Notes: generated by a model from the sequence alone, not told the origin. Counted from the first letter of the stretch, positions 1 through 8,979 are shown. The stretch: DNA of 64,000 bases from Haliscomenobacter sp965225875 (GCF_965225875.1 NZ_CBDDBS010000003.1:682001-746000), one strand, 5' to 3'. Numbers and translations: made by a program.

Positions 1-277
1 TGGCGTATTTCAAAGCTTCGGCGGCAGTTTTGATGTCTTTTTCCACTGATCGGGAAAGCCCACAAACCACGGGATCTTTCACGGCTTTACAAACGGCTTC
101 CACCGATGCAAAGTCACCAGGACTGGAAATAGGGAAACCCGCCTCGATCACATCAACCCCTAGTTTTTCCAGGGCCAATGCCAACTCAATTTTCTGTTCG
201 GTGTTCAACTTACACCCTGGAACCTGTTCCCCATCCCTTAAGGTGGTATCAAATATGTAAATCCTGTTGCTGCTCAT
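1..277 (-). CDS. leuA: 2-isopropylmalate synthase, N-terminal part (cut by window edge)
   Basis: Reading the minus strand from an ATG at 277 gives 92 residues that run off the left edge. They begin with the DTTLRDGEQ signature of the DRE-TIM metallolyase family, followed by a segment around VIEAGFPISSPGDF that matches the first barrel strands of LeuA. The enzyme condenses acetyl-CoA with 2-oxoisovalerate in the first committed step of leucine synthesis, in the cytosol. The Asp-Thr-Thr-Leu-Arg-Asp motif supplies metal and substrate ligands. Homocitrate or citramalate synthase share this start, but the AGFPISSPGDF segment fits LeuA best. The C-terminal regulatory domain, if present, lies outside the window. 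Confidence 0.88.
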   Translation of the reverse strand, partial: MSSNRIYIFDTTLRDGEQVPGCKLNTEQKIELALALEKLGVDVIEAGFPISSPGDFASVEAVCKAVKDPVVCGLSRSVEKDIKTAAEALKYA

Positions 278-306
278 TAGTGCGGATTTTGTATGTTTGC
301 TGTCTT

Positions 307-314
307 CAAAGATA
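307..314 (-). promoter_or_regulatory. Candidate -7 element for leuA
   Basis: On the minus strand the octamer TATCTTTG fits the Bacteroidota -7 consensus TAnnTTTG, about 30 nt upstream of the leuA ATG. No clean TTTG lies at the expected 19-nt spacing; the nearest minus-strand TTTG is some 25 nt further upstream, so only the -7 half is supported. Confidence 0.35.
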
Positions 315-426
315 TTTTGTTGCTTAGGCGGCTTAAAATCAAAATCAAAAATTAGTACAAGTCGGTAAACAACATTGTATTCCGAAAGTTGTTGACGCTT
401 AATCGATTAATAAAATCGAATCTACA

Positions 427-1977
427 ATGCCTAAACAAAAAACTGATGACCTTGTGGCGTTGATCCGCTCCCTTACGCGGGCCGAAAAAAGGCATTTTCG
501 CTTGTTTGTGAAACGAAATCAGTCTTCCGAAGACATTCTGTTTCTGCAACTTTTTGATTTTTTGGAAAAACGTGGCGAGTATGAGGAGGACGTTATTTTG
601 AAAAAAATCCCTGATGTTAAAAAGAGCCAACTCTCCAATCTCAAAGCGCATTTATACAAACAATTGCTGACCAGTTTACGGCTACTGAGTACCAAAAATG
701 CCAACGATATTCAAATCCGCGAAATGGTGGATTATGCCCGAGTGCTCTACAACAAGGGCTTGTACCGCCAGTCCCTGGATATGTTGGAAAAAGCCAAAAG
801 CCGGGCAAAAGCGGGCAATTACCACGCGCTGGCACTGGAAATCCTGGAATTTGAAAAACACATCGAAGGCCAATACATTACCCGAAGCATTGAAGGCCGG
901 GCTGATTCCCTGGCAGCCGAGACTTTAGATCTAACTCGCATCATTGAACAAACCCATGCTTTTTCCAACCTGGCTTTACAGTTGTATGGCTTGTACTTAA
1001 AGGTGGGTTATGTGCGCAATGAAAAGGACGCCCAGGAGGTAAAGCAGTTTTTTTATGCCAAATTGCCTAAGGCGGATTATAAAAGCCTTGATTTTATGGG
1101 CAAGGTCTACTACAACCAGGCCCACATGTGGTATTATCACATGAACCAGGAATTTACCTCTTGTTACCGTTATGCCCAGCGCTGGGTCGATTTGTACAAG
1201 GAGGAGCCGGAGATGCTAGAATTGCATACCCCACTTTATCTCAAGGGCCTACACAACCTGTTGAGTACACTGTACAACATGTTGCATTACAATCGTTATG
1301 CCGAAGTTTTTGAAGATTTGATCAATTTTCCCAAGCGCTTCGATATGGCCGATGACAACAACATCGAGGGCCTCTACTTCCTGTTCAAATACATCCACGC
1401 CATTCAGAAACACTTCATCGAGGGGACTTTCAGCGAGGGTATCGCCTTGATTCCGGAATTGATGGAGATCATTGAAAGTGATCGTTACAACTGGGATCAC
1501 CACCGCATCCTGGTCTTTTATTACCGAATTGCCTGCCTTTATTTTGGCAGTGGGGACAATGACAATGCTATAACTTACCTCAACCTGATCATCAATCAAA
1601 AGAACCCGGATTACCGGGCCGATATTCAGGTTTTTGCCCGTATCCTCAACCTCATTGCGCATTTCGAAATGGGGAATGCGCAGTTGGTGGAGTACCAGGT
1701 GAAATCGGTTTACCGCTTTTTGTCCAAAATGGAGGATATCGGGGCGGTGCACCGGGAAGTATTCCGCTTCTTGCGGCGCATCCCGCGCATGCGCGAGCAG
1801 GAGTTGCGCAACGAGTTCATTTCCTTGCGCGATAAGTTGATCAAGCTGGAGAACGATCCTTTTGAGCGCAGGCCCTTTATGTACCTCGATATCATCTCCT
1901 GGTTGGAGAGTAAAATTGAGGATAAGGAGGTGCAGGATGTGATTCGGGAGAAGTTTGTGGGGCGGAGGTTGCGGTAG
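427..1977 (+). CDS. Conserved hypothetical protein, helical repeat type (516 aa)
   Basis: A 516-residue soluble protein with no signal peptide or membrane segment. It is rich in Leu, Tyr, Arg and Lys and has helix-pair spacing reminiscent of TPR/HAT repeats (for example residues 120-180 and 210-300). I cannot assign a named domain. The N-terminus (LTRAEKRHFRLFVKR) looks like a small helical module, and the 'KSQLSNLKAHLYKQLLTSLR' stretch recalls a helix-turn-helix-like bundle. I recognise the type from other Bacteroidota genomes, where it is annotated as hypothetical. It starts 149 bp from the divergent leuA and ends at a strong bidirectional hairpin. Protein-protein interaction or scaffolding is only a guess. 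Confidence 0.75.
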   Translation: MPKQKTDDLVALIRSLTRAEKRHFRLFVKRNQSSEDILFLQLFDFLEKRGEYEEDVILKKIPDVKKSQLSNLKAHLYKQLLTSLRLLSTKNANDIQIREMVDYARVLYNKGLYRQSLDMLEKAKSRAKAGNYHALALEILEFEKHIEGQYITRSIEGRADSLAAETLDLTRIIEQTHAFSNLALQLYGLYLKVGYVRNEKDAQEVKQFFYAKLPKADYKSLDFMGKVYYNQAHMWYYHMNQEFTSCYRYAQRWVDLYKEEPEMLELHTPLYLKGLHNLLSTLYNMLHYNRYAEVFEDLINFPKRFDMADDNNIEGLYFLFKYIHAIQKHFIEGTFSEGIALIPELMEIIESDRYNWDHHRILVFYYRIACLYFGSGDNDNAITYLNLIINQKNPDYRADIQVFARILNLIAHFEMGNAQLVEYQVKSVYRFLSKMEDIGAVHREVFRFLRRIPRMREQELRNEFISLRDKLIKLENDPFERRPFMYLDIISWLESKIEDKEVQDVIREKFVGRRLR

Positions 1978-1985
1978 GTTTTTAC

Positions 1986-2043
1986 TTTAATACTTCGCCT
2001 CATTTCTGGGGCATTGTCTTCAGAAATGAGGCGAAGTATTAAA
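1986..2043. terminator. Bidirectional hairpin terminator
   Basis: Perfect 23-bp inverted repeat (arms 1986-2008 and 2021-2043) with a 12-nt loop. It has a T-run on one flank and an A-run on the other, so it can end transcripts from both sides. It sits exactly between two convergent stop codons (1977 on plus, 2046 on minus). Confidence 0.8.
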
Positions 2044-2045
2044 AG

Positions 2046-2888
2046 TCATTTACGTCCAAATAGTCCCAATCTCCAAAACTTCCACTTCCACTTCACCAAA
2101 CTCAAATGCTGTTCCTCTCGAATGGCATCATCGAAAAACAAGACACCTAGTTGCAACAAATCAATCGACAACTTCACTTGCGGGTGTTTTCGAATTTTCT
2201 CCCAGCATCCCTCCATCTCCTTCGACCAATGAATATCCGCCAGCACAATAATCGATTTGGCATGGATTTTGGGTAAACTCCACTCGAAGTATTGCTCTGC
2301 TCTTCCGGCGCGATGATCCCCATCAATGAACAAAAAATCCAATTGGGCTATTTCAATGAGGACTTTGGGGAAGGTGTTTTGAAAATCCCCCAAAAGGAGT
2401 GAAATGTTCGAAAATTCGAGCCTTTGGAAGTTCATTTGGGCAACATCCGCAATATCGGGGCAACCTTCCAACGTTGTGACCTGTCCATTAGGGGCAGCTG
2501 CGGCCATATACATTGTGGACACACCTAAAGAGGTACCCAGTTCTACGATCTGTTTGGGCTTGTAGTGAGCGACCAGGCGGAACAATTGCTGGCCAGTGGC
2601 TTCAGATACGGCGCTGTAGCGCAAAATGTTGCGCACACTACGTACTTTGGCTTGATTGGCTTTAGAACCCGCACCCAGATCGACGATTTCTATCGGGTAG
2701 TTGTTGCGGTGGAGGCGGGCACGCATGCGCTCAATGAAGGGGAAAGCGTAGAAAAGACGCTCATCTTCCACAATATATTCCACAAAGTCGGCAACAAATG
2801 GCGAATGAACATCGTATTTAGTAGCGGCTTGAAAATAAAAGCGCAAGCAACGAAAGCAGAACCGCAGGTAAAAGAGGAATAACATCAT
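2046..2888 (-). CDS. Class I SAM-dependent methyltransferase (O-methyltransferase-like)
   Basis: 280 residues. The central part has the Rossmann methyltransferase layout: IVELGTSLGVSTMYMAAA (motif I, glycine-rich SAM loop), then a TLEG acidic segment (motif II) and DFLFIDGDHR (post-I/IV), typical of the O-methyltransferase/CmcI-like group where the last Asp can bind metal. The N-terminal about 90 residues are hydrophobic and aromatic at the very start and then contain DLGAGSKANQ, a second glycine-rich segment. Substrate unknown. It is divergent from the subtilase gene and convergent with the 516-residue protein. Catechol-type or sugar O-methylation are both possible. Confidence 0.75.
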   Translation of the reverse strand: MMLFLFYLRFCFRCLRFYFQAATKYDVHSPFVADFVEYIVEDERLFYAFPFIERMRARLHRNNYPIEIVDLGAGSKANQAKVRSVRNILRYSAVSEATGQQLFRLVAHYKPKQIVELGTSLGVSTMYMAAAAPNGQVTTLEGCPDIADVAQMNFQRLEFSNISLLLGDFQNTFPKVLIEIAQLDFLFIDGDHRAGRAEQYFEWSLPKIHAKSIIVLADIHWSKEMEGCWEKIRKHPQVKLSIDLLQLGVLFFDDAIREEQHLSLVKWKWKFWRLGLFGRK

Positions 2889-2929
2889 GCAAATTCAGTT
2901 CAACGCGAAAGATATAATTTGCTTTGGTC

Positions 2930-2959
2930 TTTGAATACCCTGCGGATGGTCTATTTTTG
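2930..2959 (+). promoter_or_regulatory. Promoter for the subtilase gene
   Basis: TTTG at 2930-2933, an 18-nt spacer, then TATTTTTG at 2952-2959, matching the Bacteroidota consensus TTTG-N19-TAnnTTTG. The predicted transcript would start near 2966, about 27 nt before the ATG at 2993. This rules out the upstream in-frame TTG at 2924 as the start. Confidence 0.55.
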
Positions 2960-2992
2960 TTTTTATTCTATTTTGATCAAATAAACCTTGAA

Positions 2993-4654
2993 ATGAAGCG
3001 CAAATTTTGCACAATTGTAGCATTCCTGATTGGAATGATGGCTAGCAACTTGATGGCTCAAGCGCCACAAAACTGGTTCCACTTGGATCCTTCCAAAGAC
3101 GGCGTCCCCGGTTTGGCCACCGAATCGATCTACAAACGTTTGCCTAAAACCAAAAAAGGCAAAACCGTGGTTGTAGCCGTAATCGATTCAGGAGTGGATT
3201 ACAAGCACGAGGACCTGAAAGACGTGATGTGGGTCAATGAAGACGAAATCCCCAACAATGGCATCGATGACGACAAAAATGGCTATATCGACGACATCAA
3301 TGGTTGGAGTTTCCTGGGCAATGCCAAAGGAGAAAACGTGGTGCATGACAACCTCGAAGTAACCCGCCTTTATGCAACTTTGAAAAAGAAATTTGAAGGC
3401 AAAGACCCAGCTACCTTGAGCAAAGCGGACAAAGCAGAATACGCCAAATACGAAGAATACAAAGAGGTGGTGGAAAAAGGCCGTCAGAGTGCTGAAGGCA
3501 ACCTTAAGCAATTTGCCATGGTCAAAGATATGTATGACCAGTTGGTAAAAGGTTTAGGAACTGACAATCCATCTCTAAACGACCTGAAGAAGTTTAAAAC
3601 CACCGACCAGCGCCTGAATGGCATCAAGGGTATCTTTATTCAAGGCATCGAAGCAGGTGAGACCTTCAAAAGTATGGCCGCTCAAATCCTGGAGGCCTAC
3701 GATCACTACTACGGCCAATTGAATTACAACTACAACCCTGACTACGACCCTCGCAAGATCGTTGGTGACAATTATGCCGACATCAATGAGCGCTTTTATG
3801 GGAACAACGATGTAAAAGGCCCCGATGCCAAGCACGGAACTCACGTGGCAGGCATCATTGGTGCCAAACGTGGCAACAACATTGGCATGGACGGTGTAGC
3901 AGACAATGTTCGCATTATGTCTGTTCGCACGGTGCCTGATGGCGACGAGCGCGACAAGGACGTTGCCAATGCCATTCGTTATGCGGTAGACAATGGTGCT
4001 ACAGTGATCAACATGAGCTTTGGTAAGGGGTATTCTCCCAACAAACCAGCGGTTGACGCAGCAGTGAAATACGCCATGGAAAAAGACGTACTACTCATCC
4101 ATGCGGCAGGTAACGATGGCAAGAACCTAGATTTGACCAACAACTACCCAAATGACCATTTTGAGAAAAAAGGCAAACCGGGCAAAAAATCAGCAACCAA
4201 TTGGGTTGAGGTAGGCGCCTTGAACGCAGACCTGGGCGAAAATATGGCGGCAGAGTTTTCCAACTACAACCAGGAATATGTAGATGTATTTGCACCTGGG
4301 GCAGAAATTTATGCTACAACACCTGAGAATACCTATGAAAATCTTCAAGGTACCAGTATGGCGGCTCCGATGGTAGCAGGGGTTGCGGCTATCCTCCGCT
4401 CTTATTTCCCTGACCTCACTGCCGATCAGGTTAAAGAGGTACTGATTGCTTCTTCGGTCAAACAAAACCGGAAGGTGATCAAACCTGGCACTGAGGATGA
4501 AAAGGTTGACTTCAGCACGCTCAGCAAAAGTGGCGGCATTGTTAACGTTGAAAAAGCCGTAGAACTCGCCACCAAAACGGTGGGTAAGAAGAAAGGGGTT
4601 AAGCGGGTTTTGGAAGCGGGAGATTTGGCTCCAGCACCGAAGGCGATTCCATAA
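2993..4654 (+). CDS. Secreted subtilisin-like serine protease (S8 family)
   Basis: 553 residues with an N-terminal signal peptide (MKRKFCTIVAFLIGMMASNLMAQ). The catalytic triad is visible: Asp65 in AVIDSGVDYKHEDL, His281 in KHGTHVAGIIG and Ser455 in QGTSMAAPMVAG; the oxyanion Asn is in HAAGND near 374. The enzyme hydrolyses peptide bonds in the periplasm or outside the cell. Asp65 and His281 are about 215 residues apart, against 30-40 in classical subtilisins, because of a charged, mostly helical insertion around residues 112-250. The ATG at 2993 is chosen for its signal peptide and the promoter just upstream. There is no C-terminal sorting domain; the protein ends soon after the catalytic domain. 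It ends at a long hairpin. Confidence 0.9.
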   Translation: MKRKFCTIVAFLIGMMASNLMAQAPQNWFHLDPSKDGVPGLATESIYKRLPKTKKGKTVVVAVIDSGVDYKHEDLKDVMWVNEDEIPNNGIDDDKNGYIDDINGWSFLGNAKGENVVHDNLEVTRLYATLKKKFEGKDPATLSKADKAEYAKYEEYKEVVEKGRQSAEGNLKQFAMVKDMYDQLVKGLGTDNPSLNDLKKFKTTDQRLNGIKGIFIQGIEAGETFKSMAAQILEAYDHYYGQLNYNYNPDYDPRKIVGDNYADINERFYGNNDVKGPDAKHGTHVAGIIGAKRGNNIGMDGVADNVRIMSVRTVPDGDERDKDVANAIRYAVDNGATVINMSFGKGYSPNKPAVDAAVKYAMEKDVLLIHAAGNDGKNLDLTNNYPNDHFEKKGKPGKKSATNWVEVGALNADLGENMAAEFSNYNQEYVDVFAPGAEIYATTPENTYENLQGTSMAAPMVAGVAAILRSYFPDLTADQVKEVLIASSVKQNRKVIKPGTEDEKVDFSTLSKSGGIVNVEKAVELATKTVGKKKGVKRVLEAGDLAPAPKAIP

Positions 4655-4671
4655 TGGAGTGATGAATGATA

Positions 4672-4744
4672 AGTGATGAGTGATGAATTGCTGCCGCAGC
4701 GACATTATTAAAGTCGCTGCGGCAGCAATTCATCACTCATCACT
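4672..4744. terminator. Long two-layer hairpin between convergent genes
   Basis: Perfect 32-bp inverted repeat (4672-4703 and 4713-4744) with a 9-nt loop. The outer part of each arm is a degenerate tandem of the word TGATGAG/TGATGAA. The inner part is the GC-rich core GCTGCCGCAGCGAC, which recurs with one change at 53318-53331. It lies between the subtilase stop (4654) and the convergent DUF3857 stop (4747), so termination in both directions is the simplest role. Confidence 0.7.
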
Positions 4745-4746
4745 CA

Positions 4747-6654
4747 TCATTTATCACTAACCAGCACCATTTTCGTCCCATCCCACTTCGCAACTTCCCG
4801 ATAAAAATTGCTAAAGGCCGTATATTCAGTAGCAGGGAGGTTAACCGCTTCGATTTGTAAGCGACGCTTAACCAAAATCTTATCACCCAGCTGTTCTACT
4901 TTTACCTCATATTGGCCAAATGGGCTTTCCAGTTTTTTGTCTGAAAAAGGCAAACTTTCCACTTTGTAACCTGCTGGAAGGGTAAAACTTAGATCTGATT
5001 CCTGCACATAAGCTTTGCGGTTGACCACTCTTTGGAGGCGATTTTCGGCTTTGGCGGGTGCTTTCGTCAATGGATTGAGTGGATTGAAGGGCACGAACCA
5101 GCGTTTGCCCGATCGACTACCCATGCGGCTGAGTGCAGCTTTAAAAGATAAGGAAGCCTCGGCACGGTCTTTTTGGTAATTGACTTGTAGACTATCCAGG
5201 GACTCCAGAGCCAGATGGAGGTTTTCTTCCAACCATTCCTTGCGCTCTTTTGCAGCCAAACTTTCCTTCAAGGCACGATACAGCTCATGATTGGCGCCAT
5301 AAAAATCAGCTCGGGCACTATTTTCAACCTTTCCTTCAGCATCAATCCGAAATTCTGCTCGCCAATACTCCCGATTTTCCTTGCTGCTTAAAACGGGGGT
5401 ACGCAGCAATTGACCGCCCTCCTCGTTGAGCAACAATACCTGTCGATCGGAGTTGCTTTCGCCCAGGTAGTTGATGGGGTAATTGGTAGAGGTGCATTCC
5501 AGCCAGATTTTTTCGGAGGGAACGTACAAAACTACGTGGTTGAATCCGGGATCATTGACAAAGTTTTCGTCAAACACCCGGGGAGCCTCATCTGTATTTT
5601 GAATGGCAACCGGGTAGGCTTTGATATTGGCATAATTCAACAGTGCTTTCATGAAGTTGGTCAAGGCCTTACAGTCGCCGTATTTATTGCGGTGCACGTA
5701 TTCCGCCGTAAATGGCTGCCAGCCACCAATTCCCAATTGTACACTCACATAACGCATTTTGCCTTGCATGTAGCGGTACAACCGTTCGACTTTTTCGGCG
5801 TTGTTTTTAGCCCCGTTCAAAACCGTATTCAATTCATTTTTCAATTCCAAAGGAAGTTCATCCCGACCCTGGTATAAGGAGGCCATAAAGCGCCCAAATT
5901 CCTTCCAACTGCTCATGCTGCCCGAGTAACTTGCAATCTGGAAGCTGTTGATCGCCAATTGTACCTGGGGCAAAACCTGCTCGTAATGCGGAGAGTAAGG
6001 TTCTTCCTTGACTGCTTTCAAATCTCGGACTTTCCATAAGTACTGCTGGTAACCATCTTTGAGTGCATTTACTACAGGATTGAGTTGGATGTTTACGCTA
6101 CGGTGATGCAATTGGGTGTTTAGTGGAACTTCTACACTCAATTCGCCCAGTTCCACGGCAGTGCCATACCGCTGAATGTCCCAGTCGGGCAGGAGGGCAA
6201 GGGTAATCCCCTTTAATTTTTGTTCGTATTCCCACTCCACTGTAAAGGGAAAATCGGTGTGATTGAGGTTCAATACCTTGACTCGGCTGTCTTGGTAAAT
6301 TGAAAACCCATCTACTGCGGCATAATCTTCAAACTCTTCCTTTTTGATTTTGCGCAACAGCTGATTGTTTTTATCGTACAAATTGGCCCTGAGCTGTGAA
6401 ATGGGCGTTTCAGGGTCATAGCCGATGTAGATGGTGTTGGCGGTGCTGTTGTTGTTCAGTACTGTTACCACCTTGCGGTAGGAATAAATCCCTTCAGTGT
6501 TGGAATTGAGCCGGATTTTGATCCTTTCCACCCGTACTATTTCCTTGGCGTTGGGCAGTAGGGAGTCGATAGGCTTTGGTGCCAAATCGATTTGGGCACG
6601 TAGCAAGGGCGACCAGGCGAGTAGAAGTAATACGCTTATGATTTTGAATTTCAT
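4747..6654 (-). CDS. Exported DUF3857/transglutaminase-like protein, Cys-His intact
   Basis: 635 residues starting at MKFKIISVLLLLAWSPLLRAQ, a signal peptide. The longer in-frame start at 6699 would overlap the upstream gene and hide the signal. Residues about 30-240 are the DUF3857 beta-rich domain. Residues 285-400 are a transglutaminase-like core with Cys328 in KYGDCKALT and His373 in FNHVVLY; the third position is Glu386 (WLECTS) rather than the usual Asp. The C-terminal third is another beta-sandwich region. It is probably a periplasmic or surface protein acting on peptides or glycans; the reaction is unknown. It lies 4 nt downstream of a paralogue, so the two form an operon. Confidence 0.8.
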   Translation of the reverse strand: MKFKIISVLLLLAWSPLLRAQIDLAPKPIDSLLPNAKEIVRVERIKIRLNSNTEGIYSYRKVVTVLNNNSTANTIYIGYDPETPISQLRANLYDKNNQLLRKIKKEEFEDYAAVDGFSIYQDSRVKVLNLNHTDFPFTVEWEYEQKLKGITLALLPDWDIQRYGTAVELGELSVEVPLNTQLHHRSVNIQLNPVVNALKDGYQQYLWKVRDLKAVKEEPYSPHYEQVLPQVQLAINSFQIASYSGSMSSWKEFGRFMASLYQGRDELPLELKNELNTVLNGAKNNAEKVERLYRYMQGKMRYVSVQLGIGGWQPFTAEYVHRNKYGDCKALTNFMKALLNYANIKAYPVAIQNTDEAPRVFDENFVNDPGFNHVVLYVPSEKIWLECTSTNYPINYLGESNSDRQVLLLNEEGGQLLRTPVLSSKENREYWRAEFRIDAEGKVENSARADFYGANHELYRALKESLAAKERKEWLEENLHLALESLDSLQVNYQKDRAEASLSFKAALSRMGSRSGKRWFVPFNPLNPLTKAPAKAENRLQRVVNRKAYVQESDLSFTLPAGYKVESLPFSDKKLESPFGQYEVKVEQLGDKILVKRRLQIEAVNLPATEYTAFSNFYREVAKWDGTKMVLVSDK

Positions 6655-6658
6655 GGGA

Positions 6659-8635
6659 TTAGATTTTTTTAAGCACCAGTTGTTCCTGTTGCTTTTCAAT
6701 GATTAGGTCAAAAAACTTTTTGATGGCCGTGTATTCTTCAGGTTCAAAATGTACCTGGTTGATTTGGATGGTACTGTTGATTTGGAATGTGCGGGTTGTG
6801 CCAGCCAGTTTGCTGACCAGGAAGGTGAATTTACCTCCATTCTCCGGTAGGGACAAACTGACTTGTTCGGGCATTTGTTCCACAGCGTAACCTTCGGGTA
6901 TAGTCAGGTTGAGTACGTAACGATGGGACAAAGGGTAGGGGATATCGACCGGGTATTCCCGTACAGTTTGTTTAAAGGGATTTTCATCAAACGCGGGATG
7001 GAATACAGGGTTGAGGTAGATAAAATCGCCATTGACCGTACCTCCTTCAGGAATGACCACTTTGGCATTGTAGGCCAGGGTTTTGTAAATGTCATCTAGG
7101 TTTTTGATTGTCACAGAATCATATTCAATATTGGCAAGGGTAGCGGATACATCCTCGTCTTTATCTTCCTCTGGTGCTTGACTGCTACTTTGTGGATCAT
7201 CTTTTTTGGTCAATTCCTCCCGGACTTCCAGTGCTGCGTAACCATCGTAAGCAGAAACAATTTTTCCTACAGCTTTACCTTCCTCGTTCAAGGTGATATT
7301 GAACATCCGGGTTGAGCTGGAGCGCCCGGGGGCAATGTCTACCCATTCTGGTTTTTCAGCGTCGACCACCCAACCTTTATTATTGAGTGCTCTTATTGCG
7401 GGCAGTCCCATCGGACGTTGGTGGTGAGTTGCATCCAACAATTGGATTTTATCATTGTGCTTAAGGAAAACCAAAACATAATTGAATTGGCTCCGGATGG
7501 GGTACAATTCGATTGGTTGACCGTGCTCCCGGGTACTGACCAAGAGGGGTTTGGCATCAAATCCAAATGCTTTAAGCAGCGCAATGAGCATCAGGTTCAC
7601 CCCCGCAGCATCTCCTTTTTTGAGCTCAAATACTTTATTTAAGGGTTCCGTTTGGTAGATGCCATTCGTTCCATCCCATTTGATGTGGTCCAGCACAAAG
7701 TGGTAAATGGTTTTGATTTTTTCTTCGGGCGTTTTGGCGCTCGCTACCAAGGGAGCTACTTTATCGTATGCGTCGTTGAAATTGGCTTTGCGGTCGATCC
7801 TTTTGCCAAAACTTTCATCTTCCAGAAACTGTTTGGCTACGGTTGGCCAATCACTCAGGTACGGTTCCCGGACTCCGTTCTGTACCGTACCACTGATTTG
7901 AAAAATGACGTGCGCGGTATAATCAGTCATGGTGGTAATAAAGGCTTCTTCCTTGAGTGCTGGGGCGTCTTTGACCGCCAGGATGTATTTGCGGTTCCGG
8001 ATGCCGATGCCACTTTCCAAAAACTGCTCGTTGCGATCCAACTCACGACCCCGCGAAATGATCACGAACTCCAAAAATTCAGGGATGTTCAGCACATATT
8101 CACTCAAACGCACGGGGATGTCGGTTTGAAAATACCAGGTGGGAATGCGTACCCAATCCTTTGTTTGCATGACGTAGGAATACTCGATGACGCTACCTAC
8201 CTGTATTTCAGGGAAAGTAAATTTTTTGGTAGTATAGCCCTCGGCAGTTTTTTCTTCAAAAAAATCTTTCTTTTCAATGCTGCGTTTGCTGCCGTCCGGG
8301 TTAAAGATTTGGGCTTTGAGCTGGATGATATCCTGATAACGGTCTTTGCTGTAATACGGTATTTCAATATCGCCTTCACTAAATCCATTGCGTTTCAAAA
8401 TCTTGATGCGGCGGTGAACATTCAATTCGGTCAACTGATCAGGAGCGCGTAAGTCGTAGGTGAAATAGCCAATATCGGCGAGCACCAGGGCAGCGGCGGA
8501 GGTGTCCAGGTCATAACTGGTCATTTTTAACTCTTCTTCCGGAATTTTTCCCCATTTGATTGAGGTTTCTTGTGCAGAGAGATTCAAGTACAATACAGTG
8601 GCCCATAGTGCCAACATTGAGGTTTTTAAGTTCAT
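6659..8635 (-). CDS. Exported DUF3857/transglutaminase-like protein, catalytic residues lost
   Basis: 658 residues with signal peptide MNLKTSMLALWATVLYLNLSAQ. The architecture matches its downstream neighbour (DUF3857, transglutaminase-like core, C-terminal beta domain). At the aligned active site, however, the sequence is KKGDAAGVNL, with Ala343 where the neighbour has Cys328, and FNYVLVF, with Tyr386 where it has His373. Asp401 in LLDATHH remains. The fold is probably intact but not catalytic. First gene of a two-gene operon with 4 nt between the genes. A binding or scaffold role beside the active paralogue is an inference. Confidence 0.8.
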   Translation of the reverse strand: MNLKTSMLALWATVLYLNLSAQETSIKWGKIPEEELKMTSYDLDTSAAALVLADIGYFTYDLRAPDQLTELNVHRRIKILKRNGFSEGDIEIPYYSKDRYQDIIQLKAQIFNPDGSKRSIEKKDFFEEKTAEGYTTKKFTFPEIQVGSVIEYSYVMQTKDWVRIPTWYFQTDIPVRLSEYVLNIPEFLEFVIISRGRELDRNEQFLESGIGIRNRKYILAVKDAPALKEEAFITTMTDYTAHVIFQISGTVQNGVREPYLSDWPTVAKQFLEDESFGKRIDRKANFNDAYDKVAPLVASAKTPEEKIKTIYHFVLDHIKWDGTNGIYQTEPLNKVFELKKGDAAGVNLMLIALLKAFGFDAKPLLVSTREHGQPIELYPIRSQFNYVLVFLKHNDKIQLLDATHHQRPMGLPAIRALNNKGWVVDAEKPEWVDIAPGRSSSTRMFNITLNEEGKAVGKIVSAYDGYAALEVREELTKKDDPQSSSQAPEEDKDEDVSATLANIEYDSVTIKNLDDIYKTLAYNAKVVIPEGGTVNGDFIYLNPVFHPAFDENPFKQTVREYPVDIPYPLSHRYVLNLTIPEGYAVEQMPEQVSLSLPENGGKFTFLVSKLAGTTRTFQINSTIQINQVHFEPEEYTAIKKFFDLIIEKQQEQLVLKKI

Positions 8636-8979
8636 GGCAATAAATAATTTATAGATGTTTATTGAAAACTATTCTAAAGGCAAAGCACTAATTCAGACTG
8701 CGATTCTATACGAAAGTAACGTGTTGTGAGGTGAATTATTTTAAATGAAACAAGAATTTACCGTAGTTTGTGCAATATTAGAGCCAGTTCATACAACAAA
8801 CTGGAGACTGGTTGATTAGCTGAAAATCTAACCCGAAACATCTATTAGTTTGCCAAAACGGTCAAGCGATCATCCCTTTTTGCAGAGTAGATAAGGCATT
8901 TACTAAGCCATGGGCATTTTACACCACGATTAGTTGTAATTTTGAAGGGTATTTTGATGAATATGGAAACGCAAAACAG
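8636..8979. other. Divergent intergenic region, 344 bp
   Basis: AT-rich spacer between the divergent DUF3857 operon and the LytS/LytTR operon. Apart from a plus-strand -7 element at 8937-8944 I see no gene, RNA or repeat in it. I found no exact TAnnTTTG on the minus strand for the DUF3857 operon. Confidence 0.5.
8937..8944 (+). promoter_or_regulatory. Candidate -7 element for the LytS/LytTR operon
   Basis: TAATTTTG fits TAnnTTTG and lies 35 nt upstream of the kinase ATG at 8980. The -33 element is weak: TTTT at 8917-8920 with a 16-nt spacer. Confidence 0.35.

Noticed and set aside
2924..2992. TTG-started extension of the subtilase
   Set aside because: It overlaps the promoter at 2930-2959 and would hide the signal peptide that begins at 2993.
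7652..8452. 266-codon open frame antisense to the second DUF3857 gene
   Set aside because: Shadow of a real gene with signal peptide and family match on the minus strand.
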